Origin: Mycobacterium paraffinicum
GTDB taxonomy: Bacteria > Actinomycetota > Actinomycetes > Mycobacteriales > Mycobacteriaceae
Assembly: GCF_001907675.1 (NCBI RefSeq)
Contig: NZ_MPNT01000006.1
Coordinates: forward strand, 1-64,000
Reading direction: 5' to 3'
Length of the DNA stretch: 64,000 nt
The translations under genes and the position numbers were made by a program. Below, in pieces: positions 50,999 to 60,281 of this stretch. Within the stretch, counting starts at the first letter, position 1. The number at the start of each line of letters is the position of its first letter. The notes beneath the pieces were generated by a model. The model was given only the letters and a program-made list of their open reading frames with translations. It did no database searches and was not told the origin of the DNA.

Positions 50999-51934
50999 TC
51001 AAGCCCCGTCGGCAGTCGCGTTGGATTCCAGATACTCGGCGAGTATGTGGCTCACCAGTGACTCGATATTCGACTCGATCGACGACGCGAGCGTGGCGGT
51101 GACCGTCGCCACGGCCTGGGTTCGAAAGCGCACCAGCATGGTTATCAGCTCGGCGATCTCGGCATCCGCGGGCAGGGGCTCGCCCGGCTTGATGCGATCC
51201 AGCACATGTTCGGCGCCGGCACGCACCAGCATGTCGCTGATCTTGTCGATCTCGGGCACGATCTGCTCGTGTAGATCGACAAGCTTCTCCAATTTGACGC
51301 CGTAGCCGCGAATTTCGTTGAACGCCTCGATCAACTTGGGACGGGTGACAGTGGCGCGCGGGCCGTCGACCCGGATTACCTGCAGCGCTACCAGCCGGTC
51401 GAACGCGTCCGGGTCGTCGACGAGTCGCTGCGCGTCGGCCAGGGGCATGGTCTCCGGTTTCTCGGTGGTCCAGGGCCCCGCGAGGGCCGTCTCCAGACCC
51501 AGCACATCGCCCAGGTTCTTGCCCTGCTCCCAGGCGCTGAGCATTTCGCGCACGTGCGCGATGTTGTATCCGCGATCGAGCATCGAGGTGATGAGCCGCA
51601 GCCGGGTCAGGTGGGTGTCGTTGAACAGCGCGATGCGGCCGACCCGCAACGGCGGGGGGAGCAAGCCGCGGTCACGGTAGACCCGGATGTTGCGCGTCGT
51701 CGTGCCGGCCAGCCTGGCCAGGTCGTCGATCCGGTACTCGCCGGACGCGGACACCTCTTGGGGGTGGCGGACCGCGGCGTCGAAAAGCTGCGAGACCGCC
51801 GTCTCGATCAACTGCCGGTACTCCCGCGACTGGCGCCGAACGCGCTTGGGCGCACGTCGCACGTTGTGCAGCACGCTGGCGATGGTGCCCGGTTCGGGTC
51901 TTGAAGAACGATCGAGCGGGCGGTCCGGTGCCAT
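50999..51934 (-). CDS. MerR-family transcriptional regulator
   Basis: The 311-residue regulator carries a winged-helix MerR DNA-binding domain (about residues 66-120, YRIDDLARLAGTTTRNIRVYRDRGLLPPPL) preceded by a 60-residue basic N-terminal extension. A long helical C-terminal part has no cysteine metal-binding motif, so it probably senses an organic molecule. Its ATG comes 3 bases after the stop of the monooxygenase gene, making it the last gene of the operon it may control. Confidence 0.88.
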   Translation of the reverse strand: MAPDRPLDRSSRPEPGTIASVLHNVRRAPKRVRRQSREYRQLIETAVSQLFDAAVRHPQEVSASGEYRIDDLARLAGTTTRNIRVYRDRGLLPPPLRVGRIALFNDTHLTRLRLITSMLDRGYNIAHVREMLSAWEQGKNLGDVLGLETALAGPWTTEKPETMPLADAQRLVDDPDAFDRLVALQVIRVDGPRATVTRPKLIEAFNEIRGYGVKLEKLVDLHEQIVPEIDKISDMLVRAGAEHVLDRIKPGEPLPADAEIAELITMLVRFRTQAVATVTATLASSIESNIESLVSHILAEYLESNATADGA

Positions 51935-51937
51935 GCG

Positions 51938-53434
51938 TCAGCCCGACGCTGCGGCAAGCGCCCGGGCGTTGCGCGCCACCGCTTGGTAGTCCCCGTAGCG
52001 GAAATCCCTCATCTGGCGAAGATACTGCGTCGCGAAGCCGGGGTACATCGACCCGTTGTATCCGTCGCGGGTGAGGTACCAGCTGCGGCAACCGGACATC
52101 CATGTCGTCTTGGTGAGGCGGCGCTGGAGGCTGTCGTTATGACGGCGCTGGACCTCTTCGCGCACATCGAGGTAGCGCAGGTCGTTGTCGAGGATGGCGG
52201 TGATGCCGCGCACCGCGTACTCGAGCTGACCCTCGATGTAGACCAGCAGCGAGTTGTGGCCCGGCCCGGAGTTCGGCCCGGTCATGACGAACAGATTCGG
52301 ATACCCGTGCACGCTGATGCTCTTGTAAGCCTGTGCGCCGTCGGCCCATTCGTCGGCCAGCGAGCGGCCGTCGAGCCCGGTGACCGCAAAGGGCGGTCCG
52401 GTCAGGTGGACGTCGTAGCCGGTGGCGAACACGATGCAGTCGAGGTGATGTTCGATGCCATCGCTGGTGCGGATGCCAGCCGGGCTCAGGGTGGCGATCG
52501 GCCAGTCGATGAGCTTGCAATTGTCGCGTTGCAGGGCAGGGTAGTAGTCGCTGGAGACCAGCATGCGCTTGCAGCCTGGGCGGAAGTCCGGTGTCAGCTG
52601 GCGCCGCAGCCACGGGTCCTTCACCTGAGCGCGTAGGTGTGCCCGCCCCAGGCGGGCGGCCAACGAGGTCAGCGGCGTGTCCCACACCAGAGCCGTTGCG
52701 CTGGCCTCGTGGCCCCAGAACAACGCCTGTCGCGCAAGCTGTTGGGCGGCAGGCACTTTGGCGAACAGAGCCTGCACGGCCGGCGGGGTGGCGGCATCCA
52801 GGCGCGGCAGCACCCAGCAGGGAGTGCGCTGGAACACCTTGACGAACCCAGCCTGCTTAACCAGCTCGGGGATGATCTGGATGGCGCTCGCACCCGTGCC
52901 GACGACGGCGACCCGCTTGCCCGCGAAATCGTAGTCGTGGTCCCAGCGGGCGCTGTGAATCTTGTGTCCGCGATAGGTGTCCAGGCCCCGGATGTCGGGG
53001 AAGCTGACGTCCGACAGCGGCCCCGAGGCCAGCACGACGGTGCGGGCGCGGAACCGCTTGCGGCGTTTGGTGGTTGCGGTCCAGATCCCGCTGCCCTGGT
53101 CGAAGCTGAGCCCGCTGACCTCTTCGCCGAATCGGATGTGGCGGCGGATGTCGAATCTGGTCGCCATGTCTTCGAGATGGCGGCAAATCTCCGGGGCGGG
53201 GGAGTAGGTGCGCGACCAGGTGGGGTTCTTGACGAACGAGTACGAATACAGCAGCGAGGGGACGTCACAGCTCGCGCCAGGATACGTGGTGTCGCGCCAG
53301 GTTCCACCGACCCGGTCGCCGCGTTCCAGGATCACGATGTCGTCGACTCCGGCGTCGGCCAATCGGATCGCCGCTCCCAGCCCGGTGAAGCCGGCTCCGA
53401 TGATGAGCACCGCGTGGGCGCGGTCGTCTGCCAT
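51938..53434 (-). CDS. Baeyer-Villiger-type flavin monooxygenase
   Basis: The 498-residue flavoprotein starts at ATG 53434. It has an FAD-binding GAGFTGLG near residue 13, the Baeyer-Villiger fingerprint in slightly altered form (YRGHKIHSARW, residues 154-164, with Tyr for Phe) and an NADPH-binding VVGTGASAIQ near 178. Such enzymes convert ketones or aldehydes to esters. M. tuberculosis MymA has a similar length and gene neighbours (esterase, SDR, alcohol dehydrogenase). It starts 2 bases after the di-iron gene stop. Confidence 0.9.
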   Translation of the reverse strand: MADDRAHAVLIIGAGFTGLGAAIRLADAGVDDIVILERGDRVGGTWRDTTYPGASCDVPSLLYSYSFVKNPTWSRTYSPAPEICRHLEDMATRFDIRRHIRFGEEVSGLSFDQGSGIWTATTKRRKRFRARTVVLASGPLSDVSFPDIRGLDTYRGHKIHSARWDHDYDFAGKRVAVVGTGASAIQIIPELVKQAGFVKVFQRTPCWVLPRLDAATPPAVQALFAKVPAAQQLARQALFWGHEASATALVWDTPLTSLAARLGRAHLRAQVKDPWLRRQLTPDFRPGCKRMLVSSDYYPALQRDNCKLIDWPIATLSPAGIRTSDGIEHHLDCIVFATGYDVHLTGPPFAVTGLDGRSLADEWADGAQAYKSISVHGYPNLFVMTGPNSGPGHNSLLVYIEGQLEYAVRGITAILDNDLRYLDVREEVQRRHNDSLQRRLTKTTWMSGCRSWYLTRDGYNGSMYPGFATQYLRQMRDFRYGDYQAVARNARALAAASG

Positions 53435-53436
53435 GG

Positions 53437-54357
53437 TCACGCCGCCGGCTTGTAGGTGAGCTCCTTGAACCAGCTGGGAACCGGTTTGAGAAGAGGCGTG
53501 GGATAGCGGTCGGACAGCCACACCATGGAATTGGCCAGCAGGTGGTACGGGTGGGCGGGGTTGACGACCATCGCTGCGTGCCGCTTGAGCAGTTGGTAAG
53601 CCGGCACCCGCGAGGTACGCGCGCCCCGCTCGCCGAGCTGTTTGAAGCGTTTGACCGCGTTGTACAGGCGCTCGGGCTCCATGCCCATCCCGGCCATCTC
53701 GTTGCGGACCCGATTGAGCAACGGGATGTACATGAGGGTGCCGACGATCACGCCCGGCGACGCGATGGTGCCGACGAATTCGATGGCCAGTTTGCGCGCC
53801 TTCGCGTGGCCGATCATATCGAGCACCGCGAAATCGACGGCGATGTGGCGTGATTCGTCGTTGTTGATCTTCTCGAAGACCTGATGGCACACCGGGTCGT
53901 CCACGGTGTCGAGCAAGAACTTCAGCAGAGCGCCGTCGAGGGCGACCTCGAGCATCGGTATGACGGTGCCCAGCACGGACAGCGGCATGTCGTCGGAGTA
54001 GGTGTCGAGCCACTGGATCGCGAGCCGGATGTTGACGTTCGGCTTGGGAACTTCGCCGTCGTCAAGCATTCCCCAGCGCTTCATCAGCGCCATCTCGGCG
54101 TTGGCGTGCCGCTGCTCCTCGGCGTGGAAATACCGGTAGATCTCGGCCAGCGTCGGGTCGGGCGCCTTCTTCGCCAGCGCTGCGAATCCGCGGGCGCCCA
54201 CGTTCTCGATCCAGCACAGGTCGGCCATGAAAGCCTTGAGCTTAGGCCGGAATTCGGGCCGGATGGTGTCGGCGCCGGGCGCGTCCCAATCGATATCGGC
54301 GAGCGCCCATTGCCGATCTTTGATCTTGGCGAGCATTGCCTCCATGTCGATGGCCAT
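53437..54357 (-). CDS. Ferritin-like di-iron protein, possible oxygenase
   Basis: The 306-residue, largely helical protein carries two carboxylate-histidine motifs, EEQRH (near residue 80) and DESRH (near 168), spaced as in ferritin-like di-iron oxygenases. The remainder is helical, with no membrane segment or signal. It lies between an SDR and the Baeyer-Villiger-type enzyme in the same operon and may hydroxylate the same substrate. No specific reaction can be assigned. Confidence 0.8.
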   Translation of the reverse strand: MAIDMEAMLAKIKDRQWALADIDWDAPGADTIRPEFRPKLKAFMADLCWIENVGARGFAALAKKAPDPTLAEIYRYFHAEEQRHANAEMALMKRWGMLDDGEVPKPNVNIRLAIQWLDTYSDDMPLSVLGTVIPMLEVALDGALLKFLLDTVDDPVCHQVFEKINNDESRHIAVDFAVLDMIGHAKARKLAIEFVGTIASPGVIVGTLMYIPLLNRVRNEMAGMGMEPERLYNAVKRFKQLGERGARTSRVPAYQLLKRHAAMVVNPAHPYHLLANSMVWLSDRYPTPLLKPVPSWFKELTYKPAA

Positions 54358-54381
54358 CGGGAGCTCCTTTGCATCGGGTGA

Positions 54382-55230
54382 TCAGGGCAGATTGATTCGC
54401 GATACCGCCCCGGCGGCGCGCGTATAGGACTGCGGGGCCAGGCGTTTGATACTCCAGCCGATCTTGGCGTCGAGTTGCGGCATGCAGTACAGGTCGCCGC
54501 GGTCGTGTGCGTCCAGGCAGATCCGCGCGACTTTTTCCGCGGAGAATCCGGTCCAGCGCATCAACTTGTTGGCCAGCTCGCTGGACTCCTCGCTGATGCG
54601 GCCGGACTCGACGATGTTGGTCTTGACGAAGGTCGGGCACAGCACGGTGACGCGCACCCCCGTGCCGGCCAATTCGGCGGCCAGTGTTTCCGAGAGCGAC
54701 AGGACGCCGGCCTTGCTGACGTTGTAGGCGGCCATGCCCGGGGCCGCGCCGAACGCCGCGGCGGAGGCGACGTTGATGATGCCGCGGGGAGCGTGCGACC
54801 GACCGGCTTCCCGAAGCATCGGGGTGAACACGTGGCAGCCGTGGATGGGTCCCCATAGGTTGATCCCCAAGGTCCACACCCAATCTTCCAGCGGCGTATC
54901 GCCGATGGCGGCACCGCCGGCGCCGACGCCCGCGTTGTTGACCACCAGCGTTGGTGGCCCGGAGAACCAGGCCTGTGATTGCTCGGCCAGCTGCTGTACA
55001 TCCTCGAATCTTGAGACATCGCAACGGATCACGGTGGCCTTGGCGCCCCGTTCGGTGATCGCGTCGGCCGTCCGTTGGGCGGCGGCTTCGTCGATGTCGC
55101 TGCAGACGACCGCGCCGCCACGACGCCCGAGTTCGGCGGCGAAGGCCGCCCCGATGCCGCTTCCCGCGCCGGTCACCACCGCCGACGCGCCGCGGCTGGT
55201 CTTCGACCTGCCCAGCAGCCTGTCCAGCAT
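54382..55230 (-). CDS. Short-chain dehydrogenase/reductase, SadH-like
   Basis: The 282-residue SDR starts at ATG 55230, one base after the stop of the esterase gene. It has the Rossmann motif TGAGSGIGAAFA, NNAGVG and the catalytic YNVSK. A positively charged C-terminal tail follows. It resembles the SDR of the mymA operon (Rv3085). It probably oxidises an alcohol to the ketone used by the monooxygenase, or the reverse. Confidence 0.9.
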   Translation of the reverse strand: MLDRLLGRSKTSRGASAVVTGAGSGIGAAFAAELGRRGGAVVCSDIDEAAAQRTADAITERGAKATVIRCDVSRFEDVQQLAEQSQAWFSGPPTLVVNNAGVGAGGAAIGDTPLEDWVWTLGINLWGPIHGCHVFTPMLREAGRSHAPRGIINVASAAAFGAAPGMAAYNVSKAGVLSLSETLAAELAGTGVRVTVLCPTFVKTNIVESGRISEESSELANKLMRWTGFSAEKVARICLDAHDRGDLYCMPQLDAKIGWSIKRLAPQSYTRAAGAVSRINLP

Positions 55231-55231
55231 G

Positions 55232-56242
55232 TCAGTGCACCTCCCCGGCCAGGACACGCGCGTCTTGCAACGCATGCGCGACGAAGCGCGCGACGTAGGC
55301 CACGGCCCTGGCGGCTTCGGGCGTCAGTCGGGGCAAGGCCTGAAAGACGTGGACCTGGTGCGGCCAGATCTGGAGTTCGCACCGGCCGCCCGCGGCCCGG
55401 ATGTCGGCGGCGAGCTGACGCGCGTCGTCTTGAAGCATTTCGGCGCCGCCGGCCTGGATGAGGGTGGGCGGAAGCGGCGGGCCGGCCGCCACATTCAGCG
55501 TCAACCGCTGGTGGGTGGGGTCGACGCCGGCGTGGTACATGCCCACCAGGCGCGCCGCGTTGGCGGCCCGGATCGCGGGATCGCGACGCATCCGTTCGCG
55601 GGCGACGGAGCGCGCGAAGGTGATGTCGTACAGCGGGGAGAACAGCGCGAGGGCGGCTGGCTGATCGGCGACGACCTCGGATTGGAGTAACAGGTCGACG
55701 GCCAGGTGACCGCCCGCCGAATCCCCGGCGATCACGATCCGTTTCGGCGAGATGTTGCAGGTTCGCACCAGCCAGTCCCAGCCCGCCCGGACGTCGTCGG
55801 CCGCGGCGGGGAAGCGATGGCGTGGCGCGAGCCGGTAATTGATGCAGAAGACGGGCAAGCCGGTCAGCGACGACAGCCAGGATGTGAAGCGCCGGTGCGT
55901 CTTTGGCGAGCACACGGCGTAACCGCTGCCGTGCACGTAGTAGATCGCTCCCACAGTTGTGGATGCCCGCCGGATCTCACTCGTCGGCGTGCGCGGCCCG
56001 TACACCCATTCGCCCTTGATGCGGCGACCGTCGGGCAGAGTGGTATCGACGTATTCGACGCGGGTGCCCGCCAGCGAGGGCCCGAATGCTCCCATGATTC
56101 TGGCGATGATTTGGCGCGACAGCCACAAACCCCATGCCCGTTCGGGCGGGATCATGCCGGTGACCGGCCGCAGAGTGTAAGCACTTATCGCCGCCGCAGC
56201 GCGGGACCGCAATGACCCGCGAGTCGGAACATCGTCCGCCAT
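55232..56242 (-). CDS. Alpha/beta hydrolase, LipR/HSL-type esterase
   Basis: The 336-residue esterase of the hormone-sensitive-lipase group shows an oxyanion-hole motif as HGSG (104-107, instead of HGGG) and the nucleophile in GDSAGG (Ser175). The catalytic acid and base are likely in the MLQDDA and WPHQVHVFQ segments. It would cleave the ester made by the Baeyer-Villiger enzyme. It opens the four-enzyme run that continues to the MerR gene. Confidence 0.88.
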   Translation of the reverse strand: MADDVPTRGSLRSRAAAAISAYTLRPVTGMIPPERAWGLWLSRQIIARIMGAFGPSLAGTRVEYVDTTLPDGRRIKGEWVYGPRTPTSEIRRASTTVGAIYYVHGSGYAVCSPKTHRRFTSWLSSLTGLPVFCINYRLAPRHRFPAAADDVRAGWDWLVRTCNISPKRIVIAGDSAGGHLAVDLLLQSEVVADQPAALALFSPLYDITFARSVARERMRRDPAIRAANAARLVGMYHAGVDPTHQRLTLNVAAGPPLPPTLIQAGGAEMLQDDARQLAADIRAAGGRCELQIWPHQVHVFQALPRLTPEAARAVAYVARFVAHALQDARVLAGEVH

Positions 56243-56533
56243 GCAACGCAGTCAATACTAAATGGTGACATTAGTCAATGGCAGTTTCTGCGATCGAGCG
56301 GATCCGCCGTGCCTGGGCTGCGGCCGGCCGGGTTGTCGGACATGACCTTCCGGCACTTGGACTGTCGATCACCGGGATTGGCGCCGGCCGGCGATCGCCG
56401 ATGCCGGCTGCGATGACTAGTTCTCGATATTGCGCCCTTGGTCTGATGGCAAGCTGAACGTCAGGCGGTCGACCGTGGCGTCATGCTCTTCGAGCGTGCG
56501 ACGTGACAGCGCGCTGCTTGGTCGGTTCGCAAC
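56243..56533. promoter_or_regulatory. lipR-side promoter region with direct repeats
   Basis: The heptamer AGTCAAT occurs at 56250-56256 and again at 56273-56279, 23 bases apart and just before the esterase start. TGACATTAGTCA at 56266-56277 is partly palindromic. On the minus strand each repeat supplies an ATTGACT with a TTGACT that could serve as a -35. The rest of the interval toward the alcohol dehydrogenase is featureless. Confidence 0.45.
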
Positions 56534-57697
56534 TCACTCGAAGGCGATGACGCCGCGGATGTTCTTGCCGGCGCGAAGGTCTTTCATGGCCTCGTTGATG
56601 TCGTCGAGCTTGTACTTCTGCGTGACCAGCTCGTCGAGCTTGATCAGGCCCGCCTCGTACATCGATAGCAGCTTGGGCATGGCTTCGCGCGGGTTCATCT
56701 CGCCGTAGAGCGCCCCTTTGAAGGTCTTGCAGGAATTGACCATGTCGCCGAGGGCCATCGGCACCATCATGTCGGTGATCTTGGCCATCCCGGTCAGCAC
56801 ACAGGTTCCGCCTTTGCGCAACAACATCATCGCCGTAAAGATCAGGTCCGCGGGGACGACCCCAGGTGTGAGAACGACACGATCGGCCATGACTCCCCAG
56901 GTGATCTCCTTGACCAGTTCCACCGCCGCACCGGCGTCGACAGCGGTGTGGGTGGCGCCGAACGTCGGCGCGACCTCACGCTTGAACTCGTTGGGGTCGA
57001 CGGCGACGATGTGCTTGGCGCCCGCGACCTTGGCGCCCTGCACCGCGTTCATGCCGATTCCACCGACACCTATGACAACGACTGTGTCGCCCACTCCAGT
57101 ACCTGCCGCGACGGATCCCGATCCGAAACCCGTTGTCACACCGCAGGACACCAGCGAAGCAGCATCCAGGGGGATCCAGTCGTTCACTTTCACCAGCGAA
57201 CGCTCGGACGCCACCACGTACTCGGAGAAGGTGCCGACCTGCATCATCGCCATCAGGTCCTCGTCGCCGAGGTGGCGGCGCCGGGTGCCGTCGGTGGTCA
57301 TTGCCTTGCTGTAGATGTCTGCGCCGACGTCGCACAGGTAGGTGTACCCGGTGGCGCACCATCGGCAGCTGCCGCAGGCGGGTAGAAATGAGATGGCCAC
57401 GTGGTCACCGGGTTTGAGCGTCTTCACCCCGGGGCCGACCTCTTCGACGACACCGGAGCCCTCGTGGCCGCCGAGCATCGGGAACCACTCAGGCACCGGA
57501 ATACCCGAAGCCCGCATCATTTCTTCCATCTCCGCGGTCGGCACGCTGTCGCCGGTATAGAAGTGCTCGTCAGAGTGACAGACCCCCGCGTAGGCCATCC
57601 TGACCAAAACTTCGCCCGTATGCGGCGGGTCCAGCTCGACTTCCGTGACTTCCCAATCGACACCGACACCGCGCAACACCGCTGCTTTGGACTTCAT
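56534..57697 (-). CDS. Zinc-dependent NDMA-type alcohol dehydrogenase
   Basis: The 387-residue medium-chain dehydrogenase has the catalytic zinc region (CHSDEH and GGHEGSGVV), structural zinc cysteines in CGSCRWCATGYTYLC and the cofactor motif GVGGIGMNAVQGAK. The MKSKAAVLRGVGVDWEVTEVEL opening and length match the mycobacterial AdhD/NDMA-dependent class, which keeps NAD tightly bound and passes electrons to a carrier such as mycofactocin. No mycofactocin genes are in the window. It lies 24 bases after the aldehyde dehydrogenase. Confidence 0.9.
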   Translation of the reverse strand: MKSKAAVLRGVGVDWEVTEVELDPPHTGEVLVRMAYAGVCHSDEHFYTGDSVPTAEMEEMMRASGIPVPEWFPMLGGHEGSGVVEEVGPGVKTLKPGDHVAISFLPACGSCRWCATGYTYLCDVGADIYSKAMTTDGTRRRHLGDEDLMAMMQVGTFSEYVVASERSLVKVNDWIPLDAASLVSCGVTTGFGSGSVAAGTGVGDTVVVIGVGGIGMNAVQGAKVAGAKHIVAVDPNEFKREVAPTFGATHTAVDAGAAVELVKEITWGVMADRVVLTPGVVPADLIFTAMMLLRKGGTCVLTGMAKITDMMVPMALGDMVNSCKTFKGALYGEMNPREAMPKLLSMYEAGLIKLDELVTQKYKLDDINEAMKDLRAGKNIRGVIAFE

Positions 57698-57721
57698 TGT
57701 CTCTCTTTCGTTGGGGTCCGG

Positions 57722-59194
57722 TCAGGAGGCCGGCCAGCCGACGGTCTTTGTCTCGGTGAAGATCTCGAGCCCCTCGATCCCGCACTGACGGCCGACGCCG
57801 GACTGCTTGTAGCCGCCGAACGGTGCGTCGGCGCCGTACCAGAGGCCGCCGTTGATGCCCAGGGTGCCGGTTCTGATCCGGCTCGCCACGGACTTGGCGC
57901 GGTCGAGATCATTGGCGAACACCACACCGGACAGGCCATAGATCGATTCGTTGGCGATGCGTACGGCGTCGTCGTCACCGTCGAACCCGATGACGGACAG
58001 CACCGGTCCGAAGATCTCCTCCTGGGCGATCGTCATCTTGTTGTCGACGTTGGCGAACACGGTCGGCTCGACGTAATAGCCCTTCGGGAGGTGCTTGGGC
58101 ACCCCGCCGCCCGTGACCAGTCGGGCACCTTCCCGCTTGCCCTTCTCGATATAGCCGAGCACCCGGTCGTGCTGCTTCTTGGAAACCAATGGACCCTGCA
58201 GCACGGACGGATCCGTCGGGTCACCGTATTTGTTGTTCTCCATCGCTGTCTTGACGGTTTCGACGGCCTCGTCGTAACGGGAGTTGGGCACCAGCAGGCG
58301 GGTCGGCATCGCACAACCCTGCCCGGCATGCATGCAGATGAACGCGCTGCCGCCGACGGCGCCGCCGATGTCACCATCCTCGTCGAGGACCAAGTACACG
58401 GACTTGCCGCCGAGTTCGAGGAAGGTGGGCTTGACTGTCTCGGCGGCGGCGGCCATGATGCGCCTGCCGGTGGCGGTCGATCCGGTAAACGCCACCATAT
58501 CGACGAGCGGCGACGTCGAAATCACCTCGCCGACAAGGTGATCAGACGACGGGACGATGTTGATCACGCCGGGGGGAATGTCCGTGTGCTCGGCGATGAT
58601 CCGGCCGATCCGGGTTGCGTTCCACGGTGTGTCCGGTGCGGGCTTGAGCACGCACGTGTTGCCCATCGCCAGGATGGGGCCGATCTTGTTGAGGATGATT
58701 TCGAAAGGGAAGTTCCACGGAGTGATGACGCCGACGACGCCTATCGGCTCTTTCCAGACTTCGCGCGTCGTAAGGGTGCCCATGCCGAACGCGTCCTTGT
58801 CGGGAAGCGAACGCTTCCACGCGAATTCGCTGATCATGTCCGCGGGCCAGGTAAGGGCTTCCCTGAGCGGTACATCGAGCTGCGGTCCGTAAGTGGACAG
58901 CACGGGACAGCCGACTTCGGCGACGAGTTCGGATCGGATGTCCTCGCGTTCGGCCTCGAGCGCCGCTTGTAGTTGCCGGAGCCCGGCGGCACGGAGATCG
59001 CCGTTGCGCGCCCAATCGGTGTTGTCGAACGCGTGCCGAGCCGCGGCGATGGCGCGTTCCATATCGGCGCGGGTCCCGTCGCTGGTGGCGCCGATGATCT
59101 CTTCGGTCGCCGGGTTGACGTTTTCGAAATGTCGCCCGGTCACGGATTCGACGAGCTTGCCATCGATGAGCATTCGCGATTCGTGGTTCACCAT
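57722..59194 (-). CDS. NAD-dependent aldehyde dehydrogenase
   Basis: The 490-residue enzyme starts at ATG 59194, overlapping the SDR stop by 7 bases. Catalytic residues are in place: Asn161 (TPWNFPF), Glu260 (FLELGGKS) and Cys294 (AGQGCAMPTRLL), with the NAD-site FTGSTATGRRI. It oxidises an aldehyde to the acid, acting naturally after the alcohol dehydrogenase encoded just downstream. The specific aldehyde is unknown. Confidence 0.93.
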   Translation of the reverse strand: MVNHESRMLIDGKLVESVTGRHFENVNPATEEIIGATSDGTRADMERAIAAARHAFDNTDWARNGDLRAAGLRQLQAALEAEREDIRSELVAEVGCPVLSTYGPQLDVPLREALTWPADMISEFAWKRSLPDKDAFGMGTLTTREVWKEPIGVVGVITPWNFPFEIILNKIGPILAMGNTCVLKPAPDTPWNATRIGRIIAEHTDIPPGVINIVPSSDHLVGEVISTSPLVDMVAFTGSTATGRRIMAAAAETVKPTFLELGGKSVYLVLDEDGDIGGAVGGSAFICMHAGQGCAMPTRLLVPNSRYDEAVETVKTAMENNKYGDPTDPSVLQGPLVSKKQHDRVLGYIEKGKREGARLVTGGGVPKHLPKGYYVEPTVFANVDNKMTIAQEEIFGPVLSVIGFDGDDDAVRIANESIYGLSGVVFANDLDRAKSVASRIRTGTLGINGGLWYGADAPFGGYKQSGVGRQCGIEGLEIFTETKTVGWPAS

Positions 59195-59982
59195 TTGCGA
59201 AGTTCCTTCACTGCGTCGGAGGTGCGCGGGGCAAGTGTCAGGTAGGGGATGAAACTGCTTTTTCCGCAACGGATCACGGAATTGACCACATCGGTCAGAT
59301 GCTCGACGTCGATCAACCCACCAAGCATGTACTTGTTTTCCATCCAATATCGGATGGCCGCCTCCAACGCGTCGGGATCCCAGGCCTTGTTGAACTCGGT
59401 CTGCGCGTCACCGCTGCCGCCGAGACTATCGCCCACCGCGAGGCGGGTGAAGCCGATCTCCGGATGTTCGATGCGCCACGCCTCGACGAGCTTGTCCAAC
59501 GCGCCCTTCGTCACGGCGTAGGCGCCGAGCATCGGCCACGGAGTTGTATAGGACGCACTCAGCGACGACAGGTATACGGCCGAGCCCGCCGTTGCCGCCA
59601 GGTGTGGCGCGGCGGCCGCCGTGACGAGCGAAGCCCCGGTGACGTTGGTGGCGAACAGCTGCGCCCATTGTTCCGCCGTCACCTCACGCAGTGGCGCGAG
59701 CACGCCCATGCCGGTCGTGTACACCAGGGCATCGAGACCGCCCAGCGCGCCGACCACTTCGGACATCGCCTCGTGGCAGGTGTCGGAATTGGTGACGTCG
59801 CACGCCACGGCCACGGCTCCGTTGCCCGCTTCCTTAGCCGCGTCGACCAACCTGTCGTATCGACGCGCCAACAGCGCGACGTGCGCGCCCCGGTGTGCGA
59901 GCCCGATTCCGATGCACCGGCCCAGACCCGAGGAGGCGCCCACGACCGCGACTCGCAACGGGCGTTGTCCGTTGTCAGACAT
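59188..59982 (-). CDS. Short-chain dehydrogenase/reductase
   Basis: The 264-residue SDR has the cofactor motif VGASSGLGRCIGIGLA, a serine in YLSSLSASY and catalytic YAVTK. A longer C-terminal part (ENKYMLGGLIDVEHLTDVVNSV) is less usual. Its start overlaps the amidohydrolase remnant by 8 bases and its stop overlaps the aldehyde dehydrogenase, so the three are coupled. Confidence 0.88.
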   Translation of the reverse strand: MSDNGQRPLRVAVVGASSGLGRCIGIGLAHRGAHVALLARRYDRLVDAAKEAGNGAVAVACDVTNSDTCHEAMSEVVGALGGLDALVYTTGMGVLAPLREVTAEQWAQLFATNVTGASLVTAAAAPHLAATAGSAVYLSSLSASYTTPWPMLGAYAVTKGALDKLVEAWRIEHPEIGFTRLAVGDSLGGSGDAQTEFNKAWDPDALEAAIRYWMENKYMLGGLIDVEHLTDVVNSVIRCGKSSFIPYLTLAPRTSDAVKELRKW

Positions 59983-60160
59983 CGAGCTTGGCGCTCATCG
60001 TGCCGAGGGTTGCGCCCGCGGTGCGTTCCGAGCCGGCGGGGCGGCGGATGACCCGGGGCGCCGCGTCCGCGTACTTGGGTGGAAGCCTGCCATCGAACAG
60101 GTTCGGCGGCTCCACCAAGTGGTCGTCGACGCTTACCAAGATCATGTCTTCGGGCTGCAT
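59975..60160 (-). pseudogene. Truncated amidohydrolase remnant
   Basis: A 61-residue frame begins MQPEDMILVSVDDHLVEPPN LFDG as whole amidohydrolases of the metal-dependent TIM-barrel family do (SVDDHxVEPP is their N-terminal metal-site region). After about 45 residues it changes to an unrelated end (GATLGTMSAKLDV). The full proteins are about 400 residues, so most of the gene is missing. It keeps a strong ribosome site (AAGGAG) and its stop overlaps the SDR start, so it may survive as a coupling leader. Confidence 0.65.
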
Positions 60161-60281
60161 GGGTCTCCTTGCGCACAGAGGTTGAGAACGAGGCTATCAG
60201 CTAAGCAGAGGAACTATTTCGATTTACGGAAATATGCATTTCCACAACGGTGGCGCGGCCCGCACGAGTTCGCTTCAACGT

